Shown here piece by piece: positions 16,424 to 25,687 of a stretch of 40,061 nucleotides of DNA (the stretch's first letter is position 1; the number at the start of each line of letters is the position of its first letter). The notes below the pieces were generated by a model. It searched no databases. It was not told where the DNA came from and saw only the letters and a program-made list of their open reading frames with translations. Source of the stretch: UBA2730 sp022793235. Its GTDB lineage: Bacteria; Bacillota_I; Bacilli_A; RF39; UBA660. The DNA is taken from the NCBI GenBank assembly GCA_949745755.1, contig CATJZL010000063.1, positions 1-40,061 of the forward strand. The letters are read 5' to 3'. The translations under genes were made by a program, and so were the position numbers.

Positions 16424-17454
16424 ATACAATTTAAAAAAGAATCACAAAAATAAGCAAAAGCACTAGGTATAGAATAAAACTGACAAATCTCTTCTTTGGT
16501 AACCCATAAATAATCAACTATGGGCTTTTTTAATACAACTTTATACCCTGTCATATTCCATATAACATGAGAAAAAATATGCTCAGCATCCCCTATTTTT
16601 GAAACAGAATAATAAGAGATATTTTCATCTATCAACTGGTTTTCAATATCAATTTCCGAAACAACTTGATTAATATTAGGAAATTCATATAAAGAAGCAA
16701 GAAGTCCTTTATTTTCTCTCTTTCTAATAGCAACCTTATTCTTATAAATATAAAGAAATACAGTCATTTCTACCACTTTTTTATCTTTTTTCTTATCTTT
16801 CTTAGGATAAAGTAAGACTTCTCCACTCTTAAAAGAAAGACAGCCCTTCCTTAAAGGACATTCTTCACACCTTGGAGATTTAGGGGTACAAATAAGACTA
16901 CCTAAATCCATAAAACTTTGTGTAAAATCTCCCGCATTGTTAGAGGGTAAAATATGTAAAATATACTTTTCATATATAGAATACGTTGAACGCTTAGAAA
17001 TAGACTCTTCTATTTTATAATAACGACCAAGCACCCTATAAACATTCCCATCAATAGAAACAGAAGGCTTATCAAAAGAAATAGATAGGATAGCACCAGC
17101 AGTATATTCACCAATTCCTGGTAAAGAAAGAAGTTCATCTCTCGTATTAGGCAAATTTTTATATCCTTTCTCTATTAAAATCTTAGCAGTCTTTTGCATA
17201 TTACGAACACGACTATAATATCCTAATCCTTCCCAAAGTTTTAAAAGCACATCCTCTTCTATAGTAGCTAAATCATAAAGTGTAGGAAGTCTATCTATAA
17301 AACGCACATAATATTCTTTAACAGCCTCTACCCTTGTTTGTTGAAGCATAATTTCACTAATCCAAATATAATATGGATTCATTGTATGCCGCCATGGCAA
17401 ATCACGTTTATTTATATGATACCAATCTAACAATTGTTTTGTTACCTTTTCCAT
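16420..17454 (-). CDS. mutY: A/G-specific adenine glycosylase MutY
   Basis: Removes adenine mispaired with 8-oxoguanine. The 344-residue protein shows the catalytic Glu34 in WISEIMLQQT, the helix-hairpin-helix LPGIGEYTAG (111-120), and the conserved Asp135 in SIDGNVYR. The [4Fe-4S] ligands are C189-x6-C196-x2-C199-x5-C205. A NUDIX-like 8-oxoG recognition domain (about 230-340) carries HIFSH. Length is normal. It ends in a 4-base convergent overlap with the HTH-SDR gene. AGGATG lies before ATG 17454. Confidence 0.97.
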   Translation of the reverse strand: MEKVTKQLLDWYHINKRDLPWRHTMNPYYIWISEIMLQQTRVEAVKEYYVRFIDRLPTLYDLATIEEDVLLKLWEGLGYYSRVRNMQKTAKILIEKGYKNLPNTRDELLSLPGIGEYTAGAILSISFDKPSVSIDGNVYRVLGRYYKIEESISKRSTYSIYEKYILHILPSNNAGDFTQSFMDLGSLICTPKSPRCEECPLRKGCLSFKSGEVLLYPKKDKKKDKKVVEMTVFLYIYKNKVAIRKRENKGLLASLYEFPNINQVVSEIDIENQLIDENISYYSVSKIGDAEHIFSHVIWNMTGYKVVLKKPIVDYLWVTKEEICQFYSIPSAFAYFCDSFLNCI

Positions 17455-17539
17455 ATTTCATCCTACTTTCTTATACTTATTATAATATCACTATATCTAT
17501 TCAACCTACAAAAGAATCGAAATAAAAACAATAAAAAAA

Positions 17540-17568
17540 TTCACAAAATAGAAAAAGTATAATATAAT
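17540..17568 (+). promoter_or_regulatory. Promoter of the 67-codon ORF
   Basis: TTCACA (17540-17545), 17 bases, TATAAT (17563-17568); a second overlapping TATAAT starts at 17558. It lies about 40 bases ahead of the start at 17606. Confidence 0.6.
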
Positions 17569-17605
17569 CTGTACGTTTATATCAAGTAATAAAGGAGGTT
17601 TAAAA

Positions 17606-17809
17606 ATGATCCAAATAAATAAGCACCCTGCACACATAGAAATAACAGCAAAACAAAATAAAACGAAAAAGGAAATAGATAGAAAAACAAAAGAATCTTA
17701 CAGAAAAGTGCAAGCCATGTACCAAACAACAAAGTATTTTTACAATCTTAAAAATCAACCTGAAGATATTAGAATGCCTAGTCATAGCACTTTAAAAAAA
17801 ATTAGATAA
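17606..17809 (+). CDS. Small basic protein of 67 residues, unknown
   Basis: A short ORF with strong expression signals: promoter at 17540-17568, near-perfect AAAGGAGG eight bases before ATG, and a hairpin terminator right after the stop. The protein is hydrophilic and basic (many Lys and Gln), with no signal or membrane segment. A predicted helical middle (TKKEIDRKTKESYRKVQAMY) is followed by a tail containing EDIRMPSHSTLKK. It overlaps the 3' end of the convergent truB fusion by eight bases. The family is not recognised. A nucleic-acid-binding or spore-associated role would fit the composition but is speculation. Confidence 0.7.
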   Translation: MIQINKHPAHIEITAKQNKTKKEIDRKTKESYRKVQAMYQTTKYFYNLKNQPEDIRMPSHSTLKKIR

Positions 17810-19070
17810 ATTGTCGATAACTAACAAGCTTATCGCCTTTTTTTTCATAAATAGCCAAAATTTTACCACTATATTTAAAAATAACCTTATCCGTTATAGA
17901 AAAGATATTTTCTATAACACAACCATTAGAAATCATTTTATACATATCCTCTCCTATATTCACTACTGGATAATGTAAAACCTGATCAATTGAAAGAATC
18001 TCAAAACAATTATCTTTAATCTCTTCCAAAGTATAACAATCTTCTATCTTAAAGCCAGCCTCTTCTGTACGTACCAATTCCTTCATAGTAAAACAGGTAC
18101 CCACACTTTCTCCCATATCACGAATAAGACTTCTAATATAAGTTCCCTTACTGACTCTACAAAAAAAAGAAAAAGTATCCTTATTACACGACAAAAGTTC
18201 TAATTTTTTTATAGTCACCTCTTTCTTAGGTAAAACAACATCCTCTCCATTTCTAGCATATTCATAAAGTTTTTTTCCACCTACTTTAACAGCTGAATAA
18301 ATAGGTACCTCTTGCATATAAGTCTTTTCAAACTTAAGAAGCAAAGATTCTAAATCTTTTATCAAAAAATTCTTGTCTTCTTTAATTACTTTTCCAGTAA
18401 TATCAAGCGTATCTGTTTCGATTCCTATCTGAACCGTTGCAATATAAGCTTTATCTTGACAGACAATATCACTTCCTATTTTAGTAGCATTTCCAATTAA
18501 AACAATCAAAACTCCACTAGCAAGAGGATCTAAGGTTCCAGTATGTCCCACTTTTTTTGTATCAAACTTACGACTAATAATATTATCAACCTCTCGACTA
18601 GAAATTCCACTAGGTTTATTTACAAGAAGTACGCCACTTTTATTATACTTTTGATGGTATTCCTCCAATGTTAAATGTTCATTATAAAGAAGAGTAGCAG
18701 TAGAATCCCCCACATATCTAATCTTAATTTTATTATCTTCTCTCATAAATTCTCTTAAAATAAAACCAAAGGAAGACAAACTTTCAAATAAAATAGAAAA
18801 TTCGCCAATTTTACTAAATTCTACAAGTACTTCCAGTAAAAGACCAGTACCAACTTCATTAGAAAAAAAATTCTTTTTATAAGCAGAAACAAGCTTTAAT
18901 AAAATATCTTTTTTTAACAAATATTCTTGCAAATCTTTGTATTTAGCATAAGCTTTTTTTTCTACCAAAATCTCCTCACCAACAAAGTTTTTAATAGACA
19001 CAAAAGAAATAGAATTTAAAATATTTTTAGTTATCAAATTTTCTTTATCTACAAGCATCTTATAATTCAT
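17802..19070 (-). CDS. truB: TruB tRNA pseudouridine-55 synthase with N-terminal inactive VanY-like domain
   Basis: Residues about 142-422 are a complete TruB, which makes pseudouridine 55 in the tRNA T arm: VNKPSGISS, catalytic Asp181 in KVGHTGTLDPLASG, YSAVKVGGKKLYEYAR and KGTYIRSLIRDMG. Residues 1-140 are foreign to TruB and match M15B D-Ala-D-Ala carboxypeptidases (VanY): opening KMLVDKEN, LVSAYKK for SGYRS, a GTGLLLEV segment, SFGFILREF, and RYVG followed by LTLEEY. All three zinc ligands are lost: the His aligns with V73, the Asp with E80, and the His of PWH with K116. There is no signal peptide, so the dead peptidase domain is cytosolic. ATG 19070 follows GAGAGGG. The usual TruB is about 280-310 residues, so this is a real N-terminal fusion. 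Confidence 0.9.
   Translation of the reverse strand: MNYKMLVDKENLITKNILNSISFVSIKNFVGEEILVEKKAYAKYKDLQEYLLKKDILLKLVSAYKKNFFSNEVGTGLLLEVLVEFSKIGEFSILFESLSSFGFILREFMREDNKIKIRYVGDSTATLLYNEHLTLEEYHQKYNKSGVLLVNKPSGISSREVDNIISRKFDTKKVGHTGTLDPLASGVLIVLIGNATKIGSDIVCQDKAYIATVQIGIETDTLDITGKVIKEDKNFLIKDLESLLLKFEKTYMQEVPIYSAVKVGGKKLYEYARNGEDVVLPKKEVTIKKLELLSCNKDTFSFFCRVSKGTYIRSLIRDMGESVGTCFTMKELVRTEEAGFKIEDCYTLEEIKDNCFEILSIDQVLHYPVVNIGEDMYKMISNGCVIENIFSITDKVIFKYSGKILAIYEKKGDKLVSYRQFI
17815..17845 (+). terminator. Terminator of the small 17606 ORF
   Basis: CGATAA (17815-17820) pairs with TTATCG (17830-17835) around a 9-base loop, followed by a run of eight T (17838-17845). It lies inside the 3' end of the convergent truB gene. 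Confidence 0.7.
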
Positions 19071-19165
19071 ACAATACCCTCTCTTATAAAATCACTCTTA
19101 ATATATCATAAAAAAAATGAAAAACCAACGAAAAAATGGTATACTAGAAAAAAGAAGGAAAAAAC

Positions 19166-19750
19166 ATGAAAAAGAAAAATCTTTATAAAGAAAAAATCAT
19201 TTTAACAAATAATAACATAGAAGAAATTTATCAAAATATACCTAAAATAATCAAAAAATATCAAAAAAAACACCAAATAGAGTTAATATATAAAGAAGAA
19301 ATAAAAGAAATAGAAAAAAAGACAGAAATAGAAGAAATCATTCATGCCATAAATATAAAAGATAGAAGAAAAAGATACACCTATATTTATGATACGATAT
19401 GTGATAAATTAGATAAAAGTCAAACCTATTGCAGATTTCAAAATGGTCTATGCGACAAATATAGGCACAAAAATTTATCGCATTGTAATGGTTGCTGTGA
19501 AACAAGTAAAGGAGAAAAATGTAAGTATTTAGGGAAAAATGGATGCCAAATAAAATGTATTTCTTGTAAATTCTTTATCTGTGACTATTTAAAAAAAGAA
19601 GACAAAAAAAGAGTAAAAAACCCAAATAGTTTTCTACTTTCTAAATATTTCTTTAATCTGGAACAAAAAATGATTTTACTGTTCACCTTTTTTACCACAG
19701 AAGAAGAAATTATTGATAAATTAACGAGAGCAAAATTCAAAAAGAGTTGA
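19166..19750 (+). CDS. Cysteine-rich cytosolic protein, probable metal or Fe-S binding, unknown
   Basis: The 194-residue protein has a Lys/Glu-rich N-terminal half (1-85) and a dense Cys region (about 80-135). That region holds about ten cysteines, in TYCRFQNGLCDKYR, SHCNGCC, EKCKYLG, NGCQIKCISCKFFIC, with H-C pairs suggesting zinc or iron-sulfur ligands. A hydrophobic C-terminal helix region (LLFTFFTTEEE) follows. The spacing resembles small Fe-S modules of the YkgJ kind only loosely. GAAGG lies before ATG 19166 and TATACT is a likely -10 about 30 bases upstream. It is a lone plus-strand gene divergent from the truB fusion. No reaction can be proposed. Confidence 0.7.
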   Translation: MKKKNLYKEKIILTNNNIEEIYQNIPKIIKKYQKKHQIELIYKEEIKEIEKKTEIEEIIHAINIKDRRKRYTYIYDTICDKLDKSQTYCRFQNGLCDKYRHKNLSHCNGCCETSKGEKCKYLGKNGCQIKCISCKFFICDYLKKEDKKRVKNPNSFLLSKYFFNLEQKMILLFTFFTTEEEIIDKLTRAKFKKS

Positions 19751-19790
19751 TACTAAATACATTCAATCGGAACTAAATAACAATTATCTT

Positions 19791-20159
19791 TCACTTAATA
19801 GCATTTATACTAGGACTAGTAGATTTTTTTATTTCTATAGGATAAACCTTATTATCATAAAAGATTAATAAATCAATATAAGCGCTTTTTTCTAAAGTTT
19901 CACTACTCATATATCCAGTTAAATAATACATAGTCCCAGCTTTTTCCTTATCATGAAACATTTCATTTTCACGTGCCCCATCAACCCTAATTTTTATATA
20001 TGTAAGTGATTCAGGTGCATATTGAAACTCATCTATAATAAGTGGAGTCTCATAGTTTCTAAGAAATAATTCAGGATCTTCTCTAGCTTGCACTCTAAGT
20101 AGCATATTATCCAAAGAAATCTTATTAATACTTTTTTTAGATGTATTTTCTAAATAATA
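19791..20159 (-). pseudogene. Remnant of an AAA_14/DUF4143 ATPase
   Basis: The open frame encodes two separated pieces of one family. The first piece, ISLDNMLLRVQAREDPELF then PLIIDEFQYAPE (Walker B), leads to YYLTG, the sensor strand. It is followed directly by AYIDLLIFYDNKVYPIEIKKS, the C-terminal PD-(D/E)xK-like end of DUF4143 proteins. About 200 residues between them are missing, the P-loop N-terminus is gone (stops near 20160), and the C-terminus is cut. Intact members are about 400 residues. The only start codons are internal, so it is unlikely to make a working protein. These ATPases are common, mobile accessory genes in gut Firmicutes. Confidence 0.8.
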
Positions 20160-20185
20160 TTATTATAATAAGTTAAGTTATACAT

Positions 20186-20431
20186 CTACTTTAATAAGAA
20201 AAATATGCCGATTAAAAACCCTATAATGACAAATAGAAAGAAGGCAAATAATTTCTTTCGCCTAGCATTTCTCTTTTTAAAACCAAAAGTATTTACTTCT
20301 TTATATTCTTTCTTATCTCCATATTTTTGAATATAATCACTATTTAAAGGATGAGTATAATTAAGAGTCCCACATCTTAAACAACAACGATCCTCTTCCT
20401 TCATTTCTGTACCACATCTAATACATTTCAT
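20186..20431 (-). CDS. Zinc-ribbon membrane protein
   Basis: The 81-residue protein has an N-terminal zinc ribbon (MKCIRCGTEM...CCLRCGTLN, two C-x2-C knuckles), a charged linker ending in a basic patch (KKRNARRKK), and one C-terminal transmembrane helix. GGAGG is eight bases before ATG 20431. Zinc-ribbon/tail-anchor proteins of this type are frequent in Firmicutes and have no agreed function. It is a monocistronic-looking gene between the DUF4143 remnant and the FlaR-like gene. Confidence 0.8.
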   Translation of the reverse strand: MKCIRCGTEMKEEDRCCLRCGTLNYTHPLNSDYIQKYGDKKEYKEVNTFGFKKRNARRKKLFAFFLFVIIGFLIGIFFLLK

Positions 20432-20521
20432 GAAAAATGCCTCCTATTCTTTTCTATTATAACAAACAATATTATTTTAGAAAAGCAAGAAATAAAAGTA
20501 AAAAAGACAATTTAAATACAA

Positions 20522-21016
20522 CTAAAAAGATAACTTTTCCAAATACAAATCAGCCTCTTTTCTAGATTTAAAAATAACAATAGTTTTTTTATCTTTATAC
20601 TGATCTAATAATTCATATATTTTAGGTAGTTTCTCCGTTCCAAAGCAAAGAATACGTCGTCTAAAGCCATCATCTAAAGCTTCTTCAACAAAAGGTAAAT
20701 CATCCCTCTTTTTCCCTATACGAGAAGAAGCACCTAATAAACAGACATCGACAGAATAATCAAGAAGAAAAACCATATCACATTCACGAAGGCGCCACTC
20801 TAATGTACGTTGATAATTACCATCCAAAATCCATTCTTCCCTCTTAATGATCTCCTCTAACCTTTTATCAAACTCTTCCCTAGAAACTTCACTTCTATCA
20901 GTTTGATGCCATAATAAATCTAAATGATATAAAGGTATATGCAAAAGAGCACTAAGCCTTTTAGAAAAGGTCGTCTTTCCTGCTCCTGGACTTCCTATTA
21001 CAATAATTTTAGACAT
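20522..21016 (-). CDS. P-loop NTPase, FlaR/adenylate-kinase-like
   Basis: The 164-residue cytosolic nucleotide-binding protein starts with Walker A GSPGAGKTTFSKRL (about 8-21), followed by PLYHLDLLWH and WILDGNYQRTLEWRL. These motifs place it with proteins annotated as FlaR/DNA topology modulation proteins and topologically with adenylate kinases. A basic lid-like stretch (RIGKKRD) follows. The substrate is unknown; the FlaR name is historical and does not establish a role in DNA topology. It starts 17 bases after the polC stop, behind AAGAAGG, and so is probably co-transcribed with polC. Confidence 0.82.
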   Translation of the reverse strand: MSKIIVIGSPGAGKTTFSKRLSALLHIPLYHLDLLWHQTDRSEVSREEFDKRLEEIIKREEWILDGNYQRTLEWRLRECDMVFLLDYSVDVCLLGASSRIGKKRDDLPFVEEALDDGFRRRILCFGTEKLPKIYELLDQYKDKKTIVIFKSRKEADLYLEKLSF

Positions 21017-21033
21017 AGAAAAAACCTTCTTTC

Positions 21034-24000
21034 TTAAAAAAGTGATAACTGATTAGAATCAGGCATTCCTTGTAATATGCCCATCTCTTTCATTTTATCT
21101 ATTAAAGTTTGTGATACTTTAGCGCGTTTTTGCACATCTTCAATACTAATAAACTTACCCTTTTCACGTTCAGCCACAATATTTTGTGCTACAGTATCCC
21201 CTAGACCATCTATCGCATTAAAGGGTGGATAAATTTCTGTATCATTTTTCGCTATCCAAACCGTTGCATCACTCTCATACAAATCAACATTAAGAAACTT
21301 AATACCACGAGCAGTAGCCTCCAGTGCAACCTTTAAACTTTCAGCCTGACCATTTTCTTTATTAGTAGCTTCATACCCTTTTGCCTGAATATCTTCAATA
21401 CGAGTCTTGATAGAAGAATACCCCTTAATCATATTTTCAACATCTACATCAGTTGCTTTTGATGAATACCAAGAAGCATAAAAATATACAGGCATATGAA
21501 CTTTATACCAAGCAATACGAAAGGCACTAATAACATAAGCTGCCGCATGAGCCTTTGGGAACATATATTTAATTTTAGCACAAGAACCAATAAACCAATC
21601 TGGAATGTTAGCTTTTCGCATCAATTCTTCATATTCTATCCATTGATCATGATCCTTTGGCTTAGACGCACGTCCTTTTCGCACAAACTCCATAATCTTA
21701 AAAGCTTTGATAGGTTCTAGTCCTCGATACATCAAATATACCATAATATCATCACGACAACCAATCGTCTCTTTGAAAGGAACAATATTATTAGCAATAA
21801 GTTCTTGAGCATTCCCTAGCCATACATCTGTTCCATGAGAAAGGCCTGATATTTTAACAAGTTCCGCAAAAGTAGTAGGCTTTGTATCTTCAACCAGCTT
21901 AATTGTAAAAGGTGTTCCAAACTCTGGAATACCAAGAGTTCCAGTATTACACATAATTTGTTCCTTCGTAACCCCCAAGGTCTCAGTTGAAGTAAAAATA
22001 CTCATAGTTGCCTTATCATCCAAAGGAACCTTCATAATATCAGTCCCTGATTGATTTTGAATAAGCCTAAGCTGTGTTGGATCAGAATGCCCCAAAATAT
22101 CAAGTTTAAGTAAACACTGGTCAATAGAATGATAATCAAAATGTGTAGTTCGCCATTCAGCCGTTGCATCTTCAGCTGGAAATTGAAAAGGTGTAAAATC
22201 AGCTACATCTTTATAATCAGGGATAACAACAATCCCACCTGGATGCTGACCAGTTGTTCTCTTAACACCAGTACACCCCATAGCAAGACGTTCAACTTCT
22301 GCTGTTCGCATATCAGTAAGTCCCTTTTCTTCACAATACCCCTTAACAAAACCAAAAGCTGTTTTATCTGCAACTGTACCAATAGTTCCTGCACGATATA
22401 CATTATCTTCACCAAATAACACTTTGGTATAAGCATGTGCACTCGCCTGATTTAAATCAGAAAAATTAAGATCAATATCAGGAACCTTATCTGCATTAAA
22501 TCCAAGAAAAGTCGCAAAAGGCATATCCTGTCCATCTTTAATCATAGGAATATGACAGTGTGGACACTCCTTATCAGGTAAGTCAAACCCAGATGAATAA
22601 ACAGCACCTAATGGATTACCACTATCATCATCAAAAACACTTAACTTGCATTCACTACAACGGTAATGTGCAGCAAGTGGATTCACCTCAGTAATTCCCA
22701 TCATAGTTGCCACAAAACTAGAACCAACAGAACCACGAGAACCAACCAAATATCCCTCATCATTAGAATGTTTAACAAGTCTTTGAGAAATCAAGTATAT
22801 AGGATCAAAACCTCCACCAATAACACCACCTAAAGTTTTTTTCACCTTTTTAAGTAAATCCTTTTCTGAAAGGCCTTCTTCATCATTTTTTTTGACATAT
22901 TCAGTGACTATATTTTTAATATTTTCTGAACCCTTCAAAATTTCATCATGAAGTTCTTTATGAATAATTTTTTGATACTCTTCCTCAGACAAACCTTGAT
23001 CAAGATACTTTTCTTTAATAACTCTAAAAACAATATCTCCATATAATTCTGTAGCAATACGTTCTTCTATAGAATATGGTAATGGATCTCCATACCAATC
23101 AGCCGCCTTCGTATAAACTAAATCTGTTACGACAACAGGACAATTCAAATACTCTTTTCCATCATCACTTTTAACACGTGGAGAAAACGGAATCCCTCCA
23201 GTATCAGGAATCACTTCAACAATCTCACACATATCTGCAATTTTATTTGTATTCAAAACGACAAGATTATAAGCCTCTTCCTCACCCAAAAATTTGAAAT
23301 CAGAAAGCATTTCATCTGTCGTTCTAAAATGATTAGAAGGAATTTCTTTAATACTATTTCGGGCAAGTGGATGTCTTCCTCCACCAGGAACTTTTTGATT
23401 AACAATAATTTCACGATAAATTTTATCTTCTTTTTTTAAATGATGCACATCACCTGTTGCCACAATAATCTTTCCAGCTTCCTCTGTTACACGAATAATT
23501 TTTTCAAGATTGGCAGCTACCTCTGCCTGCGTACCAAAATCTCCTGATTGCACTAAATGATCATAACAATCAATAGGCTGTACCTCAACATAATCATAAA
23601 AACGTATAATATTAGATAGTTCATCATCACTCTTAGATTTCGCTTCAGTAAAGACTTCACTTTCATAACAGCCACTACCGATTAAAAGACCCTCTCGATA
23701 CTCTTCAATTACACTTCTTAAAATTCTAGGCGTCTTATATAAATAAGTTGTATTCGCTAACGATACTAGTTTAAACAAATTCTTTAAACCAACTTGATTT
23801 TTAACTAATAAATTAATATGATGAGCACGTCCATATTTATGTATTTCTTCTTTACTAACAAGTTTATCCAAATCAGACATTTTATCAATATTACGATTAG
23901 ACAGTTTCTTTAACATTTTATAAAATACAAGAGCAGTTCCTTCAGCATCATAATCTCCTCGATGATGAGCAGATTCATCCCAAGGAATTTCATATCTCTT

Positions 24001-25659
24001 TACAAGAGCAGAAAGAGAATGTCTTGCAAAGGTATTATCAAGCGTTCTGGAAAGTTCTAAAGTATCAATAACAGGATTAGTAAATTCTCCGAAATTATAC
24101 TTTTTATAAGCCATTTCCAAAAAAGAAACATCAAATTTTGCATTATGTGCAACCATTGGACAATCTCCAAACCATTCAATAAACCTACGAACGGCATTTT
24201 CCTCATTATCCTTACCCTCTAACATAGCATCTGTAATATTAGTAACTTCAGTAATCTTTGAAGGTAGACTTCTTCCAGGAGAAATAAGTTCATCATATTT
24301 TTCAATAATCATACCATCTTTTATCTTAACAGCACCAATTTCAATAATAGAATCCACACCACCTGCATTAAAACCAGTAGTTTCAAAGTCAAATACAACA
24401 TAGGTTTGATCAAGCATAACCTCATCATTTGGATGCAACACAATATGTACTACATCATCAACCATTGTAAGTTCAGTACCATAAATCGCTTTAAAAGGTT
24501 CTTCTCCTTCACCAAGTTTTTTATTATTTCCTGTGACCATATTAAAAACATGTGGAAAACCTTGCACCCCATTATGATCAGTAATAGCAACAGCCTTCAT
24601 GCCAAACTTCATCGCTTGTTTTACAATATCACACTCATCCACCACTCCATCCATTTGACTCATTTTCGTATGACAATGCAACTCCACTCTTTTGACATCA
24701 CTGATATCTACAATATCTTCTTCATCATGAACTATACGAATAATATCTCTAGCATTTAACACAAGCTCTCTACTAAAGACATCATTTTTAGTATAACCTC
24801 TAATTTTAAACCATTGTCCAACAGAAAGCTCTCCACAAAGACGAGTATACTCATTCTTATCTCGACTAAATACCTTACAATAAATACTATCTGTCTTATC
24901 AGTTATCTTAAGAGTAATAATTTTAAAATCACTTTTAGGGGATTCAAAATATTCAACACCAAACACTTGCGCTTCTACAACAACATTATTATCTTCTCCC
25001 ATAATCGTTTTAATAGGAATAGCCTGTTCTTTAATTGTAACACCTATAATACTATTTGGATCTTTTTCTCGCTTTTTATATTTAGAAGTATTCTTACCTT
25101 CCCCATCTAAAGTCGTATTCTGAACAGAACTTTCCAAAGTCTGATTAGCAAGATTAACAGTTTCAACTAAACTCTCAAAAATTTCATTTTTAATAGAATG
25201 TTCTTCTCGAAACTCAAGTTGTATATCTTGTAAATATCCTAATCTATGATATTCTTCATTAATAAACTCTAATACATCACTTAATTTATTTTTTTCTACT
25301 ACATTGTTAGCAACTAATAATAAAAGATTATCTTCTACCACCAAAGATTGATTATAAGCATTTACATGTAAACCACTCTTTTTTAAAATATAAGGATATA
25401 AATTTTGAAACAACTCTAAATCTTGCTTTTCTATTTCAAAATAGAGAAAAATTTGACTTTCTGTAGCAAAAGCCCCCTTTTTCTCTTCTAACTCTTCTAA
25501 AACCTCTTGATCTATAGGTTTTTCTTTTTTTATATAAATTTCTATTCTTTTTCCTTTATTTAATAATTTAATCTTTACTAAAACAGCATCTAAAAGAAAA
25601 TCATAATGGGAGGTATCAAAATGTATTCTTTCCAATAACTTTTTCATTTTCTCTTCCAT
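21034..25659 (-). CDS. polC: DNA polymerase III alpha subunit, PolC type
   Basis: The replicative DNA polymerase of low-GC Firmicutes, with built-in proofreading. Domain order over 1541 residues: N-terminal region, OB fold (about 205-310), PHP domain beginning RVELHCHTKMSQMDG (about 325), an inserted DEDDh exonuclease starting VVFDFETTG (about 420-590), the rest of PHP, then the palm/fingers. The catalytic PDIDLNFS and a Cys zinc knuckle (CSECKLS...CPHCHIP) lie in the latter. The length is slightly above the usual 1430-1470, mainly in the N-terminal part. ATG 25659 follows GGGAGG. FlaR-like and two unknown genes lie on the same strand around it. Confidence 0.99.
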   Translation of the reverse strand: MEEKMKKLLERIHFDTSHYDFLLDAVLVKIKLLNKGKRIEIYIKKEKPIDQEVLEELEEKKGAFATESQIFLYFEIEKQDLELFQNLYPYILKKSGLHVNAYNQSLVVEDNLLLLVANNVVEKNKLSDVLEFINEEYHRLGYLQDIQLEFREEHSIKNEIFESLVETVNLANQTLESSVQNTTLDGEGKNTSKYKKREKDPNSIIGVTIKEQAIPIKTIMGEDNNVVVEAQVFGVEYFESPKSDFKIITLKITDKTDSIYCKVFSRDKNEYTRLCGELSVGQWFKIRGYTKNDVFSRELVLNARDIIRIVHDEEDIVDISDVKRVELHCHTKMSQMDGVVDECDIVKQAMKFGMKAVAITDHNGVQGFPHVFNMVTGNNKKLGEGEEPFKAIYGTELTMVDDVVHIVLHPNDEVMLDQTYVVFDFETTGFNAGGVDSIIEIGAVKIKDGMIIEKYDELISPGRSLPSKITEVTNITDAMLEGKDNEENAVRRFIEWFGDCPMVAHNAKFDVSFLEMAYKKYNFGEFTNPVIDTLELSRTLDNTFARHSLSALVKRYEIPWDESAHHRGDYDAEGTALVFYKMLKKLSNRNIDKMSDLDKLVSKEEIHKYGRAHHINLLVKNQVGLKNLFKLVSLANTTYLYKTPRILRSVIEEYREGLLIGSGCYESEVFTEAKSKSDDELSNIIRFYDYVEVQPIDCYDHLVQSGDFGTQAEVAANLEKIIRVTEEAGKIIVATGDVHHLKKEDKIYREIIVNQKVPGGGRHPLARNSIKEIPSNHFRTTDEMLSDFKFLGEEEAYNLVVLNTNKIADMCEIVEVIPDTGGIPFSPRVKSDDGKEYLNCPVVVTDLVYTKAADWYGDPLPYSIEERIATELYGDIVFRVIKEKYLDQGLSEEEYQKIIHKELHDEILKGSENIKNIVTEYVKKNDEEGLSEKDLLKKVKKTLGGVIGGGFDPIYLISQRLVKHSNDEGYLVGSRGSVGSSFVATMMGITEVNPLAAHYRCSECKLSVFDDDSGNPLGAVYSSGFDLPDKECPHCHIPMIKDGQDMPFATFLGFNADKVPDIDLNFSDLNQASAHAYTKVLFGEDNVYRAGTIGTVADKTAFGFVKGYCEEKGLTDMRTAEVERLAMGCTGVKRTTGQHPGGIVVIPDYKDVADFTPFQFPAEDATAEWRTTHFDYHSIDQCLLKLDILGHSDPTQLRLIQNQSGTDIMKVPLDDKATMSIFTSTETLGVTKEQIMCNTGTLGIPEFGTPFTIKLVEDTKPTTFAELVKISGLSHGTDVWLGNAQELIANNIVPFKETIGCRDDIMVYLMYRGLEPIKAFKIMEFVRKGRASKPKDHDQWIEYEELMRKANIPDWFIGSCAKIKYMFPKAHAAAYVISAFRIAWYKVHMPVYFYASWYSSKATDVDVENMIKGYSSIKTRIEDIQAKGYEATNKENGQAESLKVALEATARGIKFLNVDLYESDATVWIAKNDTEIYPPFNAIDGLGDTVAQNIVAEREKGKFISIEDVQKRAKVSQTLIDKMKEMGILQGMPDSNQLSLF

Positions 25660-25687
25660 AAATATACCTCCCTGCTTTATGACAAAA

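Noticed and set aside
22129..22442. Overlapping frames on both strands within polC
   Set aside because: Shadow frames of the polymerase coding sequence with no independent signals.
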